Under the pieces are notes generated by a model. It worked only from the letters and a program-made list of their open reading frames with translations, was not told the DNA's origin and made no database searches. Positions 47,305-59,323 of a stretch of 64,000 nt of DNA are shown here, one piece after another; position 1 is the stretch's first letter, and the number at the start of each line of letters is the position of its first letter. This DNA comes from Welwitschia mirabilis (taxonomy: Eukaryota > Gnetophyta > Gnetopsida > Welwitschiales), in the NCBI GenBank assembly GCA_051453625.1, contig JBOZIK010000001.1, positions 93,261,000 through 93,324,999 on the forward strand, written 5' to 3'. The translations under genes and the position numbers were made by a program.

Positions 47305-47345
47305 AAAAAAAAGCTTTGAATGACCAAATTTATCATAAAATTTAC
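47305..47345 (-). pseudogene. Second zinc knuckle of copia Gag-Pol, decayed
   Basis: On the minus strand this reads CKFYDKFGHSKLF: the first Cys and the His are kept, the second Cys is Tyr and the last is Phe. The sister element at 63749-63790 keeps all four ligands but has a stop, so together they establish the knuckle. Just upstream, 'FVNKFSNESSKLEQMLI' and 'IKNKLGIG' (47395-47510) match the KLDKIL...KxGLGY end of SIRE-type gag. Confidence 0.7.
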
Positions 47346-47394
47346 ATGAAAGTTTATAAGTATACTTACTTTTCAATTTATCTATTCTTGTGAT

Positions 47395-48810
47395 TTTTGT
47401 AAACTCAAACCAATACCTAATTTATTTTTAATAGGTTTCCACAATATAAGCATCTGTTCCAATTTAGAAGATTCATTAGAAAATTTATTTACAAAAAAAG
47501 AAAGAAATTTTACCTAAGATAATATATTGGTGTTATTAGATTTTAGCACATTATATTTCATTTCCATTTTCTCCTTCTTTTTGATGAGAGTCTTTACTAC
47601 TCTATTCAAATCGTTTATCCTCTTAGCTAGTTTTTCACATTTATCATATAACTCTTGACATGTATCTTCTAACATGTCTTCTTTTTTATTGATCATATTC
47701 AAAGCACGAGGCTCTAACATGCTAAGAACATCTTTGAGAGATGGTATAATAGCCATGAAAGATAGCCTTCTATTTCTATCTAACTTTTGATTTGAATAGC
47801 TTTCATCATCATCATCATCATCATTATCATTGTCCCATGTGATAATAAAAGATAGATTCTTTGTTTTCCTATTATCTCTCCTTGTGTTAGAGCACTCATT
47901 TGCCATATGACCAAATATTTTGCATAAGTAACAGATCTTTTTACCTTTTTCTTTCTTCTTTCTGTGTTTTAGATGATTCCTTTTTGAATTTCTAATTGAA
48001 TTTCCTTCCTTTTTCTTCCTATGTAAAAACTTTTTGAACTGCTTGACTAGAAGAGACACTTTATTATTGTTCAAGTTCTCATCTGATTTATCAGATCTAT
48101 AGTCTTCCTATACATGTTTTAAAGAAATACCTTTCTTCTTATATTTTACAAATTTAAGCTCATAGGTTTGAAAATTACCTTATAGTTCTTCCATTGCCAT
48201 TATATTTATGTTTTTTCTCTTCTTGATGGCTGTAACCTTTGGTTTGAATCTCTTAGATAAGAATCTTAAGACTTTATTTACTACATTTCCTTCATCCAAG
48301 TATTCTCCAAGGCTTATTATAGAGTTTATACTATCAGTGAGTATAGCAAAGAATTCCTGCAAGATCTCCTTTATCCATATGAATATCTTCAAATTTTGAA
48401 ATAAGCATCTAAATTTTTTCTTATTTTGAAATTGAGGTTTCTTTATATGCTACTTCAAGAATGTCTTAAGATTTCTTAATATGATTATAGTTTACCATGC
48501 GCTTAAACTCATCTACACAGACGACACAAAATATAACATTAAGAGTACAAGCATCTACATGGGCTTTTAACTTGTCGATGGAGGTCCATTAATCTCAATC
48601 TTTGAGAACTAGGGTATTATTACCATTAACATTAGTTTGAGTTAACATAGGCATAGTGTAATCTTTGTAAATGTCTTCCTCTATATTGGCATTTAAACAT
48701 CTAATAAATATTCTCATTCTGGATTTTCAATAAGCATAGTTTGACCCGTTAAGTATAGGTGGATGGCCAGTGAAAAAACCATTAGATGGATTAATCTTGT
48801 ATGGTTCTAA
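47395..48810 (-). pseudogene. Copia Gag remnant (SIRE-like)
   Basis: On the minus strand the N-terminus gives PPILNGSNYAY, a stop in place of Trp, then KSRMRIFIR (about 48700-48765), matching the RPPLFxGxNYxYWKxRMxIFL start of copia gag. The helical region includes 48180-48392, and the longest open piece is 47514-48074 (186 codons): Lys-rich, then CYLCKIFGHMANEC (about 47895-47940), an intact CCHC zinc knuckle, an Asp-rich patch (about 47795-47840) and a C-terminal coiled coil, 'LAKRINDLNRVVKTLIKKKE'. The same order and text recur at 62346-63690. The plus frame 48208-48399 is antisense. Confidence 0.9.
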
Positions 48811-48848
48811 AATCAAGATTAGTTAAAATCAAAAAAAGATTCAAATTA

Positions 48849-48860
48849 GCTCTAATACCA
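48849..48860 (-). promoter_or_regulatory. Primer binding site, tRNA-iMet type
   Basis: On the minus strand TGGTATTAGAGC, one C-to-T change from TGGTATCAGAGC, two bases from the 5' LTR edge at 48863. It sets minus orientation for the nested element. Confidence 0.9.
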
Positions 48861-48862
48861 AT

Positions 48863-50487
48863 TGATAGGATTGAGAATCCTAGAGGAGGGGAGTGAACAG
48901 ATTCTTTACAAAATGCAATATAATATTCTAAATAAATCTAATATTAAATAATAACTTGCACATAATAATTAACTAATCTAAAATATGTATGAAAAAAGGA
49001 AATAATAAGAGTAAAGAAATAATAACTAAAAGCACAAAAGTATCAAATGGATGCATTTAGGATTTATAGTGGTTCAGGAAACCCCCTACTCCACTCTCGA
49101 TAATTAGATTATCCCAAGCTAGATCCAGATCTTTGTTATCCTACCAGGTATTCTAGGTTTACCTGTAATCTTTATGAATAGAATTTTTTAAGCTTACTCT
49201 CAACCTTTGAACAGACTTTTTAAGGTTTAGTTTCAACATTTGAGTAGACTTTTCAAGGCTTAGTCTCAACCTTTAAGTGGATTTTCCAAGGCTTACTCTC
49301 AACCTTTCACAATACAAAGTAGTAATTTAATGATGCCAAAAATGCACAGATATCACTCATTCTTGATGTAGTGCATTTAGTGGAGCTCTTCTCTTATAGA
49401 TGCAAAATAGATGAAGCATAGGATCTGACCTTGAATGTAGACATGATACAAATGATAGATCTTCCTTGATCAGAAGTATAGATTCCAAGATACAATAATG
49501 AGTATTATAAGATTACAGTACTTGTTCCTTAGATCTAATAGATTAATATAATTGAAAATTGTTCTAAAGGATTCTATAGTTATCTAACTCTTAACTATTT
49601 ATATTGGAAGGATTTTAGGATTTATTACATTTAAAATGCACTTCCAATTGCTATAAAAAACTAGAAAATGGCTACCCAATTGCTAACAGATACATAATGA
49701 TAAGAAAATTTTAGTTTTAGTTGACTCCTCAAATGTTTGGTCGATTCTATCTGATGCCCTGACTTACACAAGTCACCCAAGTAAAAATTTTGGTCATCCT
49801 AATTTCTTATGGCTTCATTTTTGGTCGATCCCATCTAGGTCTAGTCGACCCAAGTCTACTCACCTGCAATAAAATCTAGTCGCCCTCTTATTCTAATAAA
49901 ATTCTGTTTAGTTTCTAGCATCAAGCCTAGTCGACCTCTCTAGGTATTTGGTTGACCCCATGAAGATTGACTTAGGAGTATTAGCTACATAGTGCTCAAG
50001 TCTGGTTGACCCCATCATACACCCAGTTGACCCCTTAATAATTAATTTAGAAGTACTATTCCTTGGATTATAGACCTAGTCGACTCCATTATAGGTCTGG
50101 TCAACCCCTTATCATTTAGTCCAAGGATACTATTTATTAGATCTTTAAATCAAATTGACTTCATAGGGATCCAGTCAACCCTTTGCCATTTGGCTCAGGG
50201 ACATACGTTCTCAAGGTTACAGGTCTGATGGACCCCATCAGAAATCCAGTTGACTCCTTTGGATGCGGTTCATTTAATCTATCTGCTTTAGATGCAACTA
50301 ACCCCTTAAAAGTCCATTCAACCCCTAACTAGGGTAAAAGAACTGATATGTTTCTAGTGATTATAATTTAATGGTTTTAGTTTCGTCTTTCAACTTATAA
50401 GTAATTAACTTCTTTTGCATAAGATATACAAAATTTACTATATAGAAAACATCAGTTTGACATCAATTGAAAAAATATAATCTAAAA
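48863..50487 (-). repeat. 5' LTR of the nested copia element
   Basis: 1625 bp, aligned with 42989-44620 and differing mostly by C/T and G/A changes plus small indels. The GTCGACC-like block lies at 49700-50340. Confidence 0.9.
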
Positions 50488-51249
50488 GAAGTAACATAAA
50501 CTATGAGGGATAAGTACATAATAAGCATAGGAAAATAGAAAAGATTTCTAGAACTACTTTAAAAAAAACATCCATATTAAAAAGTAGCTACATCTCAATG
50601 AAAGAAGCATAGTTCAACACTAAGAAAGAAGTCTCTCTAAAACTGTAATGAATGGATCTTCGGCCCTTTGATCTTCTGTCATGAGAATTTTCAATGTAAG
50701 TGAAGATAAGCTAGAATTAATGATAGAGTCAGTACTTATTAATAAATAGACTTATTAAAAAAATAAAAAGACAAATAGGCATGGGTATAACCCTAACAAT
50801 CATGTAACAAACACAAAGGCAAATGGCAAAAGTTAGATGAAGTTCAATGAAGTTTTATAACAGTTGCTGTCTTACAAGTCATTTGAATAATATAGAGGAT
50901 GATGCTACCTCATAAGAATTCTATGTTATCTTTTAAATTGATTTCAGTTACAATCCCCATTGGCTTAATTATTCTGTCATCCATACAGTTATCTAGACAA
51001 TAAGGTGAAGGATATGTTTTTTATAAGTATCCATGTAATGCATAAACCTTAATATTTATAGAAAGTTTACTTCAAAATAGGGAATATTATAAAATAATTT
51101 AAATTCTACAAGATATCATGAAGATTACATGTTTTTGTATCTTTCATATTAGCTCTTTATTATCATATAAATTTAGCATAAACCTGTCTAATATCTTGTA
51201 AAACTACTTAAAATACCTTACCAAATACATGCAAGTTAGTAGTGCAACA
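50488..51249 (-). repeat. Athila-like LTR c, right part
   Basis: Resumes LTR c after the nested element: 'agtaacataaactatgaggga' continues the match to LTR b (from about 32175). It ends GTGCAACA at 51249. The first five bases are the copia target-site duplicate. Confidence 0.8.
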
Positions 51250-53082
51250 ATTAGACTTGCTAAATATGTATTATGAATGCCTAAAGATCACCTCCATAGG
51301 TAGGTTTTTGTGTAAAATCTCTTAAAAATATGTTCTATCCCCTCATATGTAATAGATACATTTCGTATTACCTAATCGTATGAAGAAAAAGCATAAAATA
51401 TAAGTTAAAGTATAGCTAGGCAAACTAGATGGGCCTAAAAAGGGTGTCAAATAAAATTCTCTAAATTGAATAACTAATCTAGTAGAAATATAGAGCTTAT
51501 TATGATTATTATTTTGATTATAAATATCATTAGGTTTTGTCAAAAAATTTGAGAAAAAATGAATTTTAAAGTCAAAATTCTAATTCTACCTCATAAAATA
51601 TACAAATTTAAATTTCTCACAAAATATGTGGTGAAAATCAAATCTGTCTATCCCAAAATAAATAACTCAAAAAAATAAACATTTTATATGAAAATTACAC
51701 TTTGAAAGACTAAGAAATGTTAGAAATAATTAAAAATAATGGTGGAGAGAGATATACTTCATTTTTTAAAAAATGGCTAACATTTGTAGATATGAGGGCT
51801 AATCTAGTTAAATGAGATATCAATATTGCTGGTGAGCAATAGAGTAAAAATCCCTCCATGAGAGAATGATTAGAACTGATTATGGAATGAAGAAAAATGA
51901 GGTAGAAAAATGTGAAGAATGGTTTTATTATGCTATCATTGTGTCATTTAGACAATAGCCCTATGATAACTCTTAGAAAAAATCAGAATATCATCCACCC
52001 ATATTATCTAGACTAACAGGTGAATGACAAGCTTTTTGAAAAGATAAAAGAGAGTAAAGTTGAAACAAAATAAGTTAATCTATGACAACATTAGAAAAGC
52101 CTCAGAAAGTCATGTTGTAGTCCAAAAGATGGAAAAAAACTAAGAATCATGATGAACTGAACATGGTAAAGGGGAGAACTTTAGGTAAAAGAAAGGAGTG
52201 TTATGGTAATGCAATGAAAATGCATAAAGTAAAAAGAAGCATTGCTAAAGAAAATTAGAAAATGTATTTGAAATTAAAATCATTTAAGAATGTGTTAAGA
52301 CTTGAAAAGATACTAAAAAGATAAATGAAAGAAATTATCATCATAAAATAAAGGAGCATCATCTATCAAAGTGTTAAAATAAGGTTAACTCTTATAAATA
52401 AACAATGTAAGTGAAAATAAAAAACAACAAGAAAACTGCTAAATAATTAAGTCCTAAGTATTATTATGAAAAAATATAGAAATTACTTTAAAATACCAAA
52501 CAAAATAACTAAGGAAAAATATAATGAAAATGAACAATGAGGAACATAAATAAGATCGTGTACCTACTTTAAATTCTAACCTAATAAACTCCTTTAGAAG
52601 AAATCATAAAATCACTTGATCAGTGATGAATAACATAACGTAAAAAATCTATATATACCACTTGAATATGCAGTAATTATAACAATGCTAAAGATATCGA
52701 ATGCTCTAAATTAATGAATGGTAAGATTAAGAAATGCTCAAAAATGGACTCACCTATTCAAACCCTAAGATACGCCTAAATCCTTAAAAGTGAAATGATC
52801 ATGTAGAAGTACTAGAAGCACTAGGTGTCTAGGAATAAAAATGCCTCTGATAATACTAAAAATAACATTAATTCCATATCCTAAAGTGTTTATTATTAAA
52901 CCATGATGAGAGGAGTCCAACCATAGTTATAGGAATAAGAACCCACAAAGCATGATCAACTGACTTCCTAACAAAGTTTTCATAGCTACCACCATTGCCA
53001 AAGGCCCCTCTTAGAAAATATTACCTCGATGTAATAGGACATCATGGTGATTATGTATTTAGAATAGAAATAATAGATCATG

Positions 53083-53166
<84 letters not shown>

Positions 53167-53509
53167 ATAAATAACTCTTACATGACCACATATCTAAAAG
53201 ATAAAGGTAAGGAAATAAGATAAAATAAGGAAGAACACCCTTAAATAATTAAAGACTCATACCATTGAGAGAAGATACAAAAATTAAGGCATATTCCTTT
53301 AAAATAAAATTTGTATATGTATGAATGTCTTAAGACTGGTAAATCCAATCTTATCACTTTAAAATGCTCAAGTAAAATTACTAGTTATAGTAACTTCATA
53401 AAGTAATAGTTATGGTAATTTTATAAAGTAATACATAAGTCAAGCTAAATATGATCGAGTGATAGCATGAGATTCACTAAAGAAATTGGCCAGCTAAAAA
53501 TTTAGATAA
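51250..53509 (-). other. Non-coding region downstream of pol, unit 2
   Basis: Matches 35031-37139 of unit 1 and begins almost at the LTR edge. The roughly 2.1 kb env-position region of unit 1 (32934-35030) is therefore deleted here. It contains the (TC)38 tract. No coding motif. Confidence 0.6.
53085..53160. repeat. (TC)38 microsatellite
   Basis: 38 perfect TC units. The matching site of unit 1 (36773-36805) is a T-rich pyrimidine run with occasional C, so the perfect dinucleotide array grew from an older pyrimidine tract. Confidence 0.98.
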
Positions 53510-54780
53510 TGATAGGAGGGAAGTCATCCTCATTAAGGGAAACGTCCAAGACAAGCACTTCTATTATGTTCAAGATTTGATTGAAAGATGTTTCATATAT
53601 TTTAACCTTTATTTGTTAACTTTTTAAATATATTGATTGTTTAGCTTACAAATCTCAACTGAGCCATTAGAATGTACTTTTTTGTAAGCTAAGGACCTAC
53701 CTATTTAGAGGTTAGCTTGTTGTGTAAAAGATGTACTTAATTACTATATAAAAAACTAGTTAACCTCATTTAAAATTCTTAGGAGTTAATTTTTAATTAT
53801 AATTAAACTTAGCTTGGGCTTTATAAATAAGTTGATAATGTATATCATAAGTATGTTTAAGTATTTTTTTATCTAAGTAATCTAGTTGGGCTAATCTAGT
53901 TTTAAGATTTTCATTTAAACTCACAAGGTTAAGTTGATAGATAGAATAATAAGAATTATAACAAACATCAACTAGTAAAACATAAAATTTTTTGTAAATA
54001 AGTTAATAAGGTAAAAAGCTAAGAGAATTTTTTCAATTAGTACAATAAATCTAAAGAATATCATTAACTTTAAAATAATAGGTTTTGTTATTGATAGAGA
54101 CTAGTTTTAAAAGCATCTTCTTAATTTCTTTATTTGAATTTTTATCTTGATCATTAGATTATGAATGATAACCACATGTAATTATATGTTTAATTATAAT
54201 GGGTAAAAGAAGTTTTCAAAAACAACAATTAATAAAATGAGTTATGTGATCACTAATTACAATTCTAGGAAAACCAAAATTCTAAAATTTATGAGTTTAA
54301 ATGAAATTACAAATAGTTTGGGCATCATTTATAATAATAGAAATAGCTTTAATTCATTTGATAATACAATCAGTAGCCACTACAATGTAATTTTAATCAT
54401 GAAAAGGTTGTTTCCTATGGTGTATAAAGTTAATTCCCCAATAATAAAAAGTTTTACATTATATGATAGATTTAAAGAACATACTTTGAGAGTGAGTTAG
54501 ATTATCATAATGTTGACAAGCATCACATCTTCTAGTAAAGTCAAAGGAGTCCTTAAAAAGAGTAGACTAAAATAAACCAAAGTGAAAGATTTTCATTGTA
54601 GTTTTGTATCCAATAAAGTGTCCTCCACATACTTCAACATTTTCCTAATCTAGCATACATTTACAACATGATTTAGTCTTTGCACCTATGATAAAGATGG
54701 GATTCACTCCACTCATAGTTGTTAATCTTATATAGAAAAAATTTTCAATCGTTATGTATCCAATGGTGAGATGTATTCAT
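53510..54780 (-). pseudogene. Integrase remnant, Athila-like unit 2
   Basis: Same order and text as 37140-38470. The minus strand gives the C-terminal 'NGSVEIC' to 'KVNKxR' stretch near 53600-53680, and near 54120-54180 the remnant of the PQTNGQVE block ('SxNDQDKNSNKEIKKML', one stop). In the zinc-finger region the Cys/His ligands survive only in part (about 54500-54680). The plus frame 54237-54500 is the antisense of the core. Many stops. Confidence 0.65.
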
Positions 54781-55990
54781 GGTAACAACATAATTTACAA
54801 TTTTAGCATATCAAGGAGCAAGATAAGAAGATGAGATGGAATAAAGTTATTCAATAGAAAAGAGTGATTAATTAGAAAAATAATCATTAATTAAAAGATC
54901 ATCAAGAGAATAAGAAAGACAAGATAAGTGATCAACAACACTATTATGTTTTTCAACTTTATCAATAATGGTAAGATTAAATTCTTGCATGAGAAAGATC
55001 CATCTAATAAGTCTAACAGTTGAATCTTTCTTGGTCATAAGGTAATTTATAGCCATGTGATCAGTGTAAACATTAATATGAAAGCCAAGAAAATAGTGTC
55101 TAATGTTATTAAGAAAAAATATGATAGCAAGCATTTCTTTCCTTATGGTAGTGTAATTGGTTTGAGTGTTAGATAAAGTTTTACTATGATATAATGTAAT
55201 TTTAAAACCTTTTTCATATTTTTAACTAAGAATTCTATCCACAACAATGTTACTAGCATCACACATTAATTCAAAATCTTTAGTCTAGTCATGTCCCATT
55301 ACAATAGGTTTAAAAGAGATTTTATCTTTAAGTACTTTAAAATCAAGTTAACATGAATTATTCCATTTAGGCTTGCTTTTCAAGTAATGAGTAAATAGAT
55401 TTAAAAATCTTAAAATAGTATTGAATAAAAAGACAATAAAAAATAGCATAACTAAAGAAAGATCTAACTTATTTAACATTCATGAGGGGGTTGAGATTTT
55501 AAATGATACTAACTTTTACAAGGTCCATGCTAATTCCCTTACTAGAAATGTAGGTCACTCTCTATACATTAATCTAATACATTTTCTAATATTTTCATGA
55601 TTTGTTAAAAATTTTCATTAAAGATTAATAAGTCATCATAAATATTGTAATTAAATCTTCTATCATGTCAAAAAAGATATTTATTATTACATCTTGAAAT
55701 GATTTAGGAGAATTACAAAGTCTAAAAGAAATTCTTCTGAAGAAAAAAGTTTTAAAAGATAAAGTAAAGGTTGTTTTTATTTGGTCTTCACTAGCTATGT
55801 AAATTGTAGCCACTATACCCATTAAGAAAATAGTAGTAGACATGACCTTTGATTTTATCATATTTGGTCTAGAAAGGTAGAGGACAATAATATTTTTTAG
55901 TAACCTCATTAATTTTTCTCAAGTTATTACACATTCTTTAATTCCCATCTTTTTTAGGTACTACCATCAAGGAACTAATCTACTCACTAT
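54781..55990 (-). pseudogene. Reverse transcriptase and RNase H remnant, unit 2
   Basis: On the minus strand, RT fingers are near 55920-55980. The open piece 55625-55909 includes 'TTIFLMGIVATIYIASEDQ', 'RRISFRLCNSPKSFQDVI' (the FGLCNAPxTFQ block) and ends 'ITIFMMTY', where FMDDF should be, so the catalytic Asp pair is lost. RNase H is the open piece 54868-55134, with 'NVYTDHMAINYLMTKKDS' (VYTDHxAxxYLxxKK block) and 'LIRWIFLMQEFNLTIID'. It is in the same order as unit 1, but stops fall at different sites in the two copies, so each decayed on its own. Confidence 0.85.
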
Positions 55991-56439
55991 TAGATATAAT
56001 ATAGATAATTCTAGCATTTATACATTTAATGATTTCATCTTTAATGGCTACTAAATCCTTCTAAGTTCAAGAAAAAGTATTTACCTTAGGAGTTAAAAGT
56101 AAGATTAAAGTGAATCTCGTTGAGGGTTACTATGTTCAATTATAACCAAAGGTTTCTTAAAATTATTAGATAGAAAGATGTATTTTAGGCCTCTTAGTAA
56201 TTCTTTCAGTTTTAAGTTATAATATTCAATTTTTATTGTTGAATGCTCAATATTGACCATTGTCTTAGATTGTCATCTAGACAACTATAGTGGATGATGT
56301 CCTGCACTACAATAATTCTTAATTGAATTCAAATATTAAACTTCTTCTAAATTTATAGATTCTATTTCCTCATCCTCTTAATCAAAATAGTTTATTTCAG
56401 TTGGATAATTATATAAAGTTTACTCGTGTAACATTATTA

Positions 56440-56870
56440 ATCTCTTTTTAATTAGATGATATTGTAAAAACAAAATTGATTTAATTATGAATTTCTTATT
56501 TTCTATGTGACATTCCATCATTTTGATATATGTGTCGATGATACAGTAGGCAATTGCATAAAAGGCTCTCTCTAAAAGTAGTGGATAACCTCCATTATGT
56601 TTTACTACTATGATAACTACATCTATGGGGTAGAAGGATTCTTCTATTTGGATGACTAAATCATTATCTTTAATGATTCCTAAAGATTTCTTAATAAAAA
56701 TACTAGTTAATTCTAAGATAATTCATGTAGGTTCAAATCTCTTTTCTAACTCAACTTTTTTTTACATATGTGAATATGCATGATATTTACACTTGCTCTT
56801 ATATCTATTAAGGATTTCCTAATTTTTTTGTTCCCTTATAAGGTGACACTCAGTGTAGCTACCTAGGTTC
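56440..56870 (-). pseudogene. Retropepsin-like protease remnant, unit 2
   Basis: Matches 40240-40770. The minus strand gives an 'LIDIRASVNIMHIHIC' type block (about 56765-56815) with the active-site Asp followed by degraded residues, and 'VVIVVKHNGGYPLLLERAFY' (about 56550-56610), matching the xPLLLGRPFL block. The linker to RT is 55990-56440. Confidence 0.7.
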
Positions 56871-57039
56871 TTTAAATTTAGGATACTTTTACATAACTAA
56901 GTTGTTAACATATTGTGCAAGGAAGACTTAAATATGAACAATGCATTTTTGTTTTCTTCTTACTAGGTCTTTCCATAACTTAGCATATTTGGAATTTTAT
57001 TGTAAGAGTTTTTAAAAGGTTAAATTTATACTTACATCT

Positions 57040-58620
57040 TGCATTAAGGATTTTAAATGTTCATCAAAAGTAGGATTTCTATTTAGTGTATCAAACTAAG
57101 GGGTTATTTTTGAATAATTCTTCATAATATATTTATTCTTGAAGGTTGAAGGAAAGTTATGTGTTTCTAAGATTTCTATATCATGCTCTTCTTTATATTT
57201 CTCATTATTTTCATCATTTCTATAAGTAGAAGTTTTATGAATAGGTAATGTTGTATCATTTTCTCTTCTAATTACTACTTTCCAATCTCTTTTAACTTCA
57301 TTAGGATTTGGTAAAGATTGAGTTGCAAGAGATCCTTGTGATCTTTAATTGGCTAGCATTATTTTTTAAAGCTGATTAACTAAATTTTTAATGTTTTTAT
57401 TCTTATTTTCAATTATTATATTGGTTCTTTATTATACTTTTCTTAACTCTTCTATTAAATCTCTAGGAAAATCACTTTGATTTTATTGAAAATTTGAGTT
57501 CCTTAGTTGAAAGTTGGAGGCACTTGACTGAAAGTTAGAATTTTTAAATTTATTTTTAAATGGTTGTTAATTTAATTTTTTACTTGTTCTTTGTTGATAT
57601 TATATTTGGTTTTAAGAGTTAGAAGACCTTTGGTTAAAAGCATACACTTCCTCATACATTCTTTTTTTACATGTTGGTAATAAAAGAAATTATTTTATTG
57701 AATGAGAGTTATCTTCACATGTATCACACATTGAAACTACTTTCCTCTCATTTGTAAATTTTGCATTAATAATAAGTTGCATTTATTTTTATAATGTGAT
57801 AGTAAAATCCTTGATTACATTTGTTGAATCATAATTTTCTTCCTCCTCATCATGTTTAACTTCTTTTAAGCATTTTATGATTTGATCTATGATTTGATTT
57901 TCTTTAAAAGTTAGTTTAGACCATCTTTGATTTATCTCAACTAGATCTTATAATAAATTTCATACATCATTTAAGATTAAGCTCATTAAGTTTCCATTAT
58001 AAGAAAAATCTACAAGTTGTTTTATTTGATTGTTCAATTCATTATAGAAATAATTCTTCAATTGTTATTTGGAAAATTCATTAATAGGATTAGAATGAGT
58101 ATGTATGATAAATCTCTTATAAGTTGTGACATAATCTTCATGAGGTTATTATTTAAAATTAGTGACTTTTTTTCTTCTTTTTTGTCTAGTTTTATCACTC
58201 ATAAATCATTTAACAAGAGTTTTTTATACTTGACTTCATGTTTTAAGACTTTTATATGGAATGGTTCTTAATCAAATTTTTGCTTTTTCTCTAAGTATGA
58301 TAGGAAAAATGATCATGTAATTTCTATTATCAATTTGTTTTTTATCCAATTTATTGAGGTGAGTACAAGTTATTCTATATTAGTTAAGTGTTAAAAAGTT
58401 TCTTCATTATATTCTCTAGAAAATAAAGGATATGCAAATTTATAAGTTCAACATCATCACTAGAAGGTAGGTCAAAGGGATTTTGGATTGTACATTTTTT
58501 ATTTACAATTAAATCTTTAACTATAATATTTGTATTTTCATTACATGTTCCTATCATGATTGACATATTAGATGATGATATTTATTTTTTCTTTTGCCTT
58601 GAATTTGACATTGATGAAGT
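57040..58620 (-). pseudogene. Gag remnant, Athila-like unit 2
   Basis: Same layout as unit 1. The N-terminal open piece is 58384-58566. The capsid stretch is around 58130-58290, interrupted by stops; the plus frame 58017-58271 is its antisense. The zinc knuckle near 57695-57735 reads CDTCEDNSHSIK, stop, F: two Cys and the His are kept and the last Cys is lost. Unit 1 lost the His as well, so this copy better shows the ancestral CCHC form. Confidence 0.78.
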
Positions 58621-59300
58621 AAAACTATTTACTTCTATGCTATTATTTACATAATTTTATTTTAAATAATCTAATTTTAAAATAATGGAACTTAAAAATA
58701 TTATTATTTTGTGTACCTGGGGTCTGTGTACCTAGATTTTTTTCATAGTTAACCAATTCTTATTGGATGTTTTTCTCAATTAGCTTCTACTCTTTTTAAT
58801 ACTTCATTTTTTTACCTGAATTTGTCATATCTCTGCATGCTCAGAACAATGTGTGCATAACTAACATCTCAGTTACCATCCAAATAATAATCTATATGAT
58901 TACTTATATAAAAATATTAAAAAAATAGAGAAAATAGATTCATAGAAAAATAAAGACAAAAATAAAACTAACAGTTATCTGCCTAAGTCATTTGGATGAT
59001 AAAGGAGGAGATATTAAATTATTAAGATAACAAACCTAATTTTTACAGGAAAGAAAACCCTAGTTTTATGGGTCATCATCTACTACACATTATCTAAATA
59101 ATAGAGAAGACAACAGGGCATTATTTGCAAAATAGAAATTAAAAAATGCAAAAAAAAAGACTATAGAATATAGAGTAGATATATAATGCTACTACAAATA
59201 AATAACTCGAATTAAAATTTAACCTACTAATTTGGATAACGATATTAAAATTTAAACCACTTATTTGGATAATGATAATACTCTAACTCCTTGCATCCAT
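58621..59300 (-). other. Leader between primer site and gag, unit 2
   Basis: About 680 bp of AT-rich sequence with no coding signal. It includes 'ggataatgatattaaa/ggataacgatatt' near-duplicates at 59234 and 59262. Unit 1 has only about 200 bp here, after a deletion. Confidence 0.6.
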
Positions 59301-59317
59301 TCCTAGAAATAATGCCA
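59301..59317 (-). promoter_or_regulatory. Primer binding site, tRNA-Asp type, decayed
   Basis: On the minus strand TGGCATTATTTCTAGGA, against TGGCGCCGTTGCCGGGG used by plant Athila elements. Ten of 17 positions match, and five of the seven differences are C-to-T or G-to-A. It lies 6 bases from LTR d. Confidence 0.7.
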
Positions 59318-59323
59318 AAACAT

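Larger units (their letters stand above)
42989..50487 (-). mobile_element. Nested non-autonomous SIRE-like Ty1/copia element
   Basis: 7.5 kb, inserted in Athila-like LTR c. LTRs are at 42989-44620 and 48863-50487. Flanks GAATT (42984-42988) and GAAGT (50488-50492) fit a 5-bp target-site duplication with one change. On the minus strand the inside reads primer site, gag, a second zinc knuckle, protease, a spacer, an extra ORF with an acidic tail, and a polypurine tract. Integrase, RT and RNase H are missing, so the element needed help in trans. LTR length and gag type point to the SIRE/Maximus branch. Confidence 0.88.

Noticed and set aside
48208-48399. 63-codon plus frame
   Set aside because: It is the antisense of the copia gag helical region (48180-48392).
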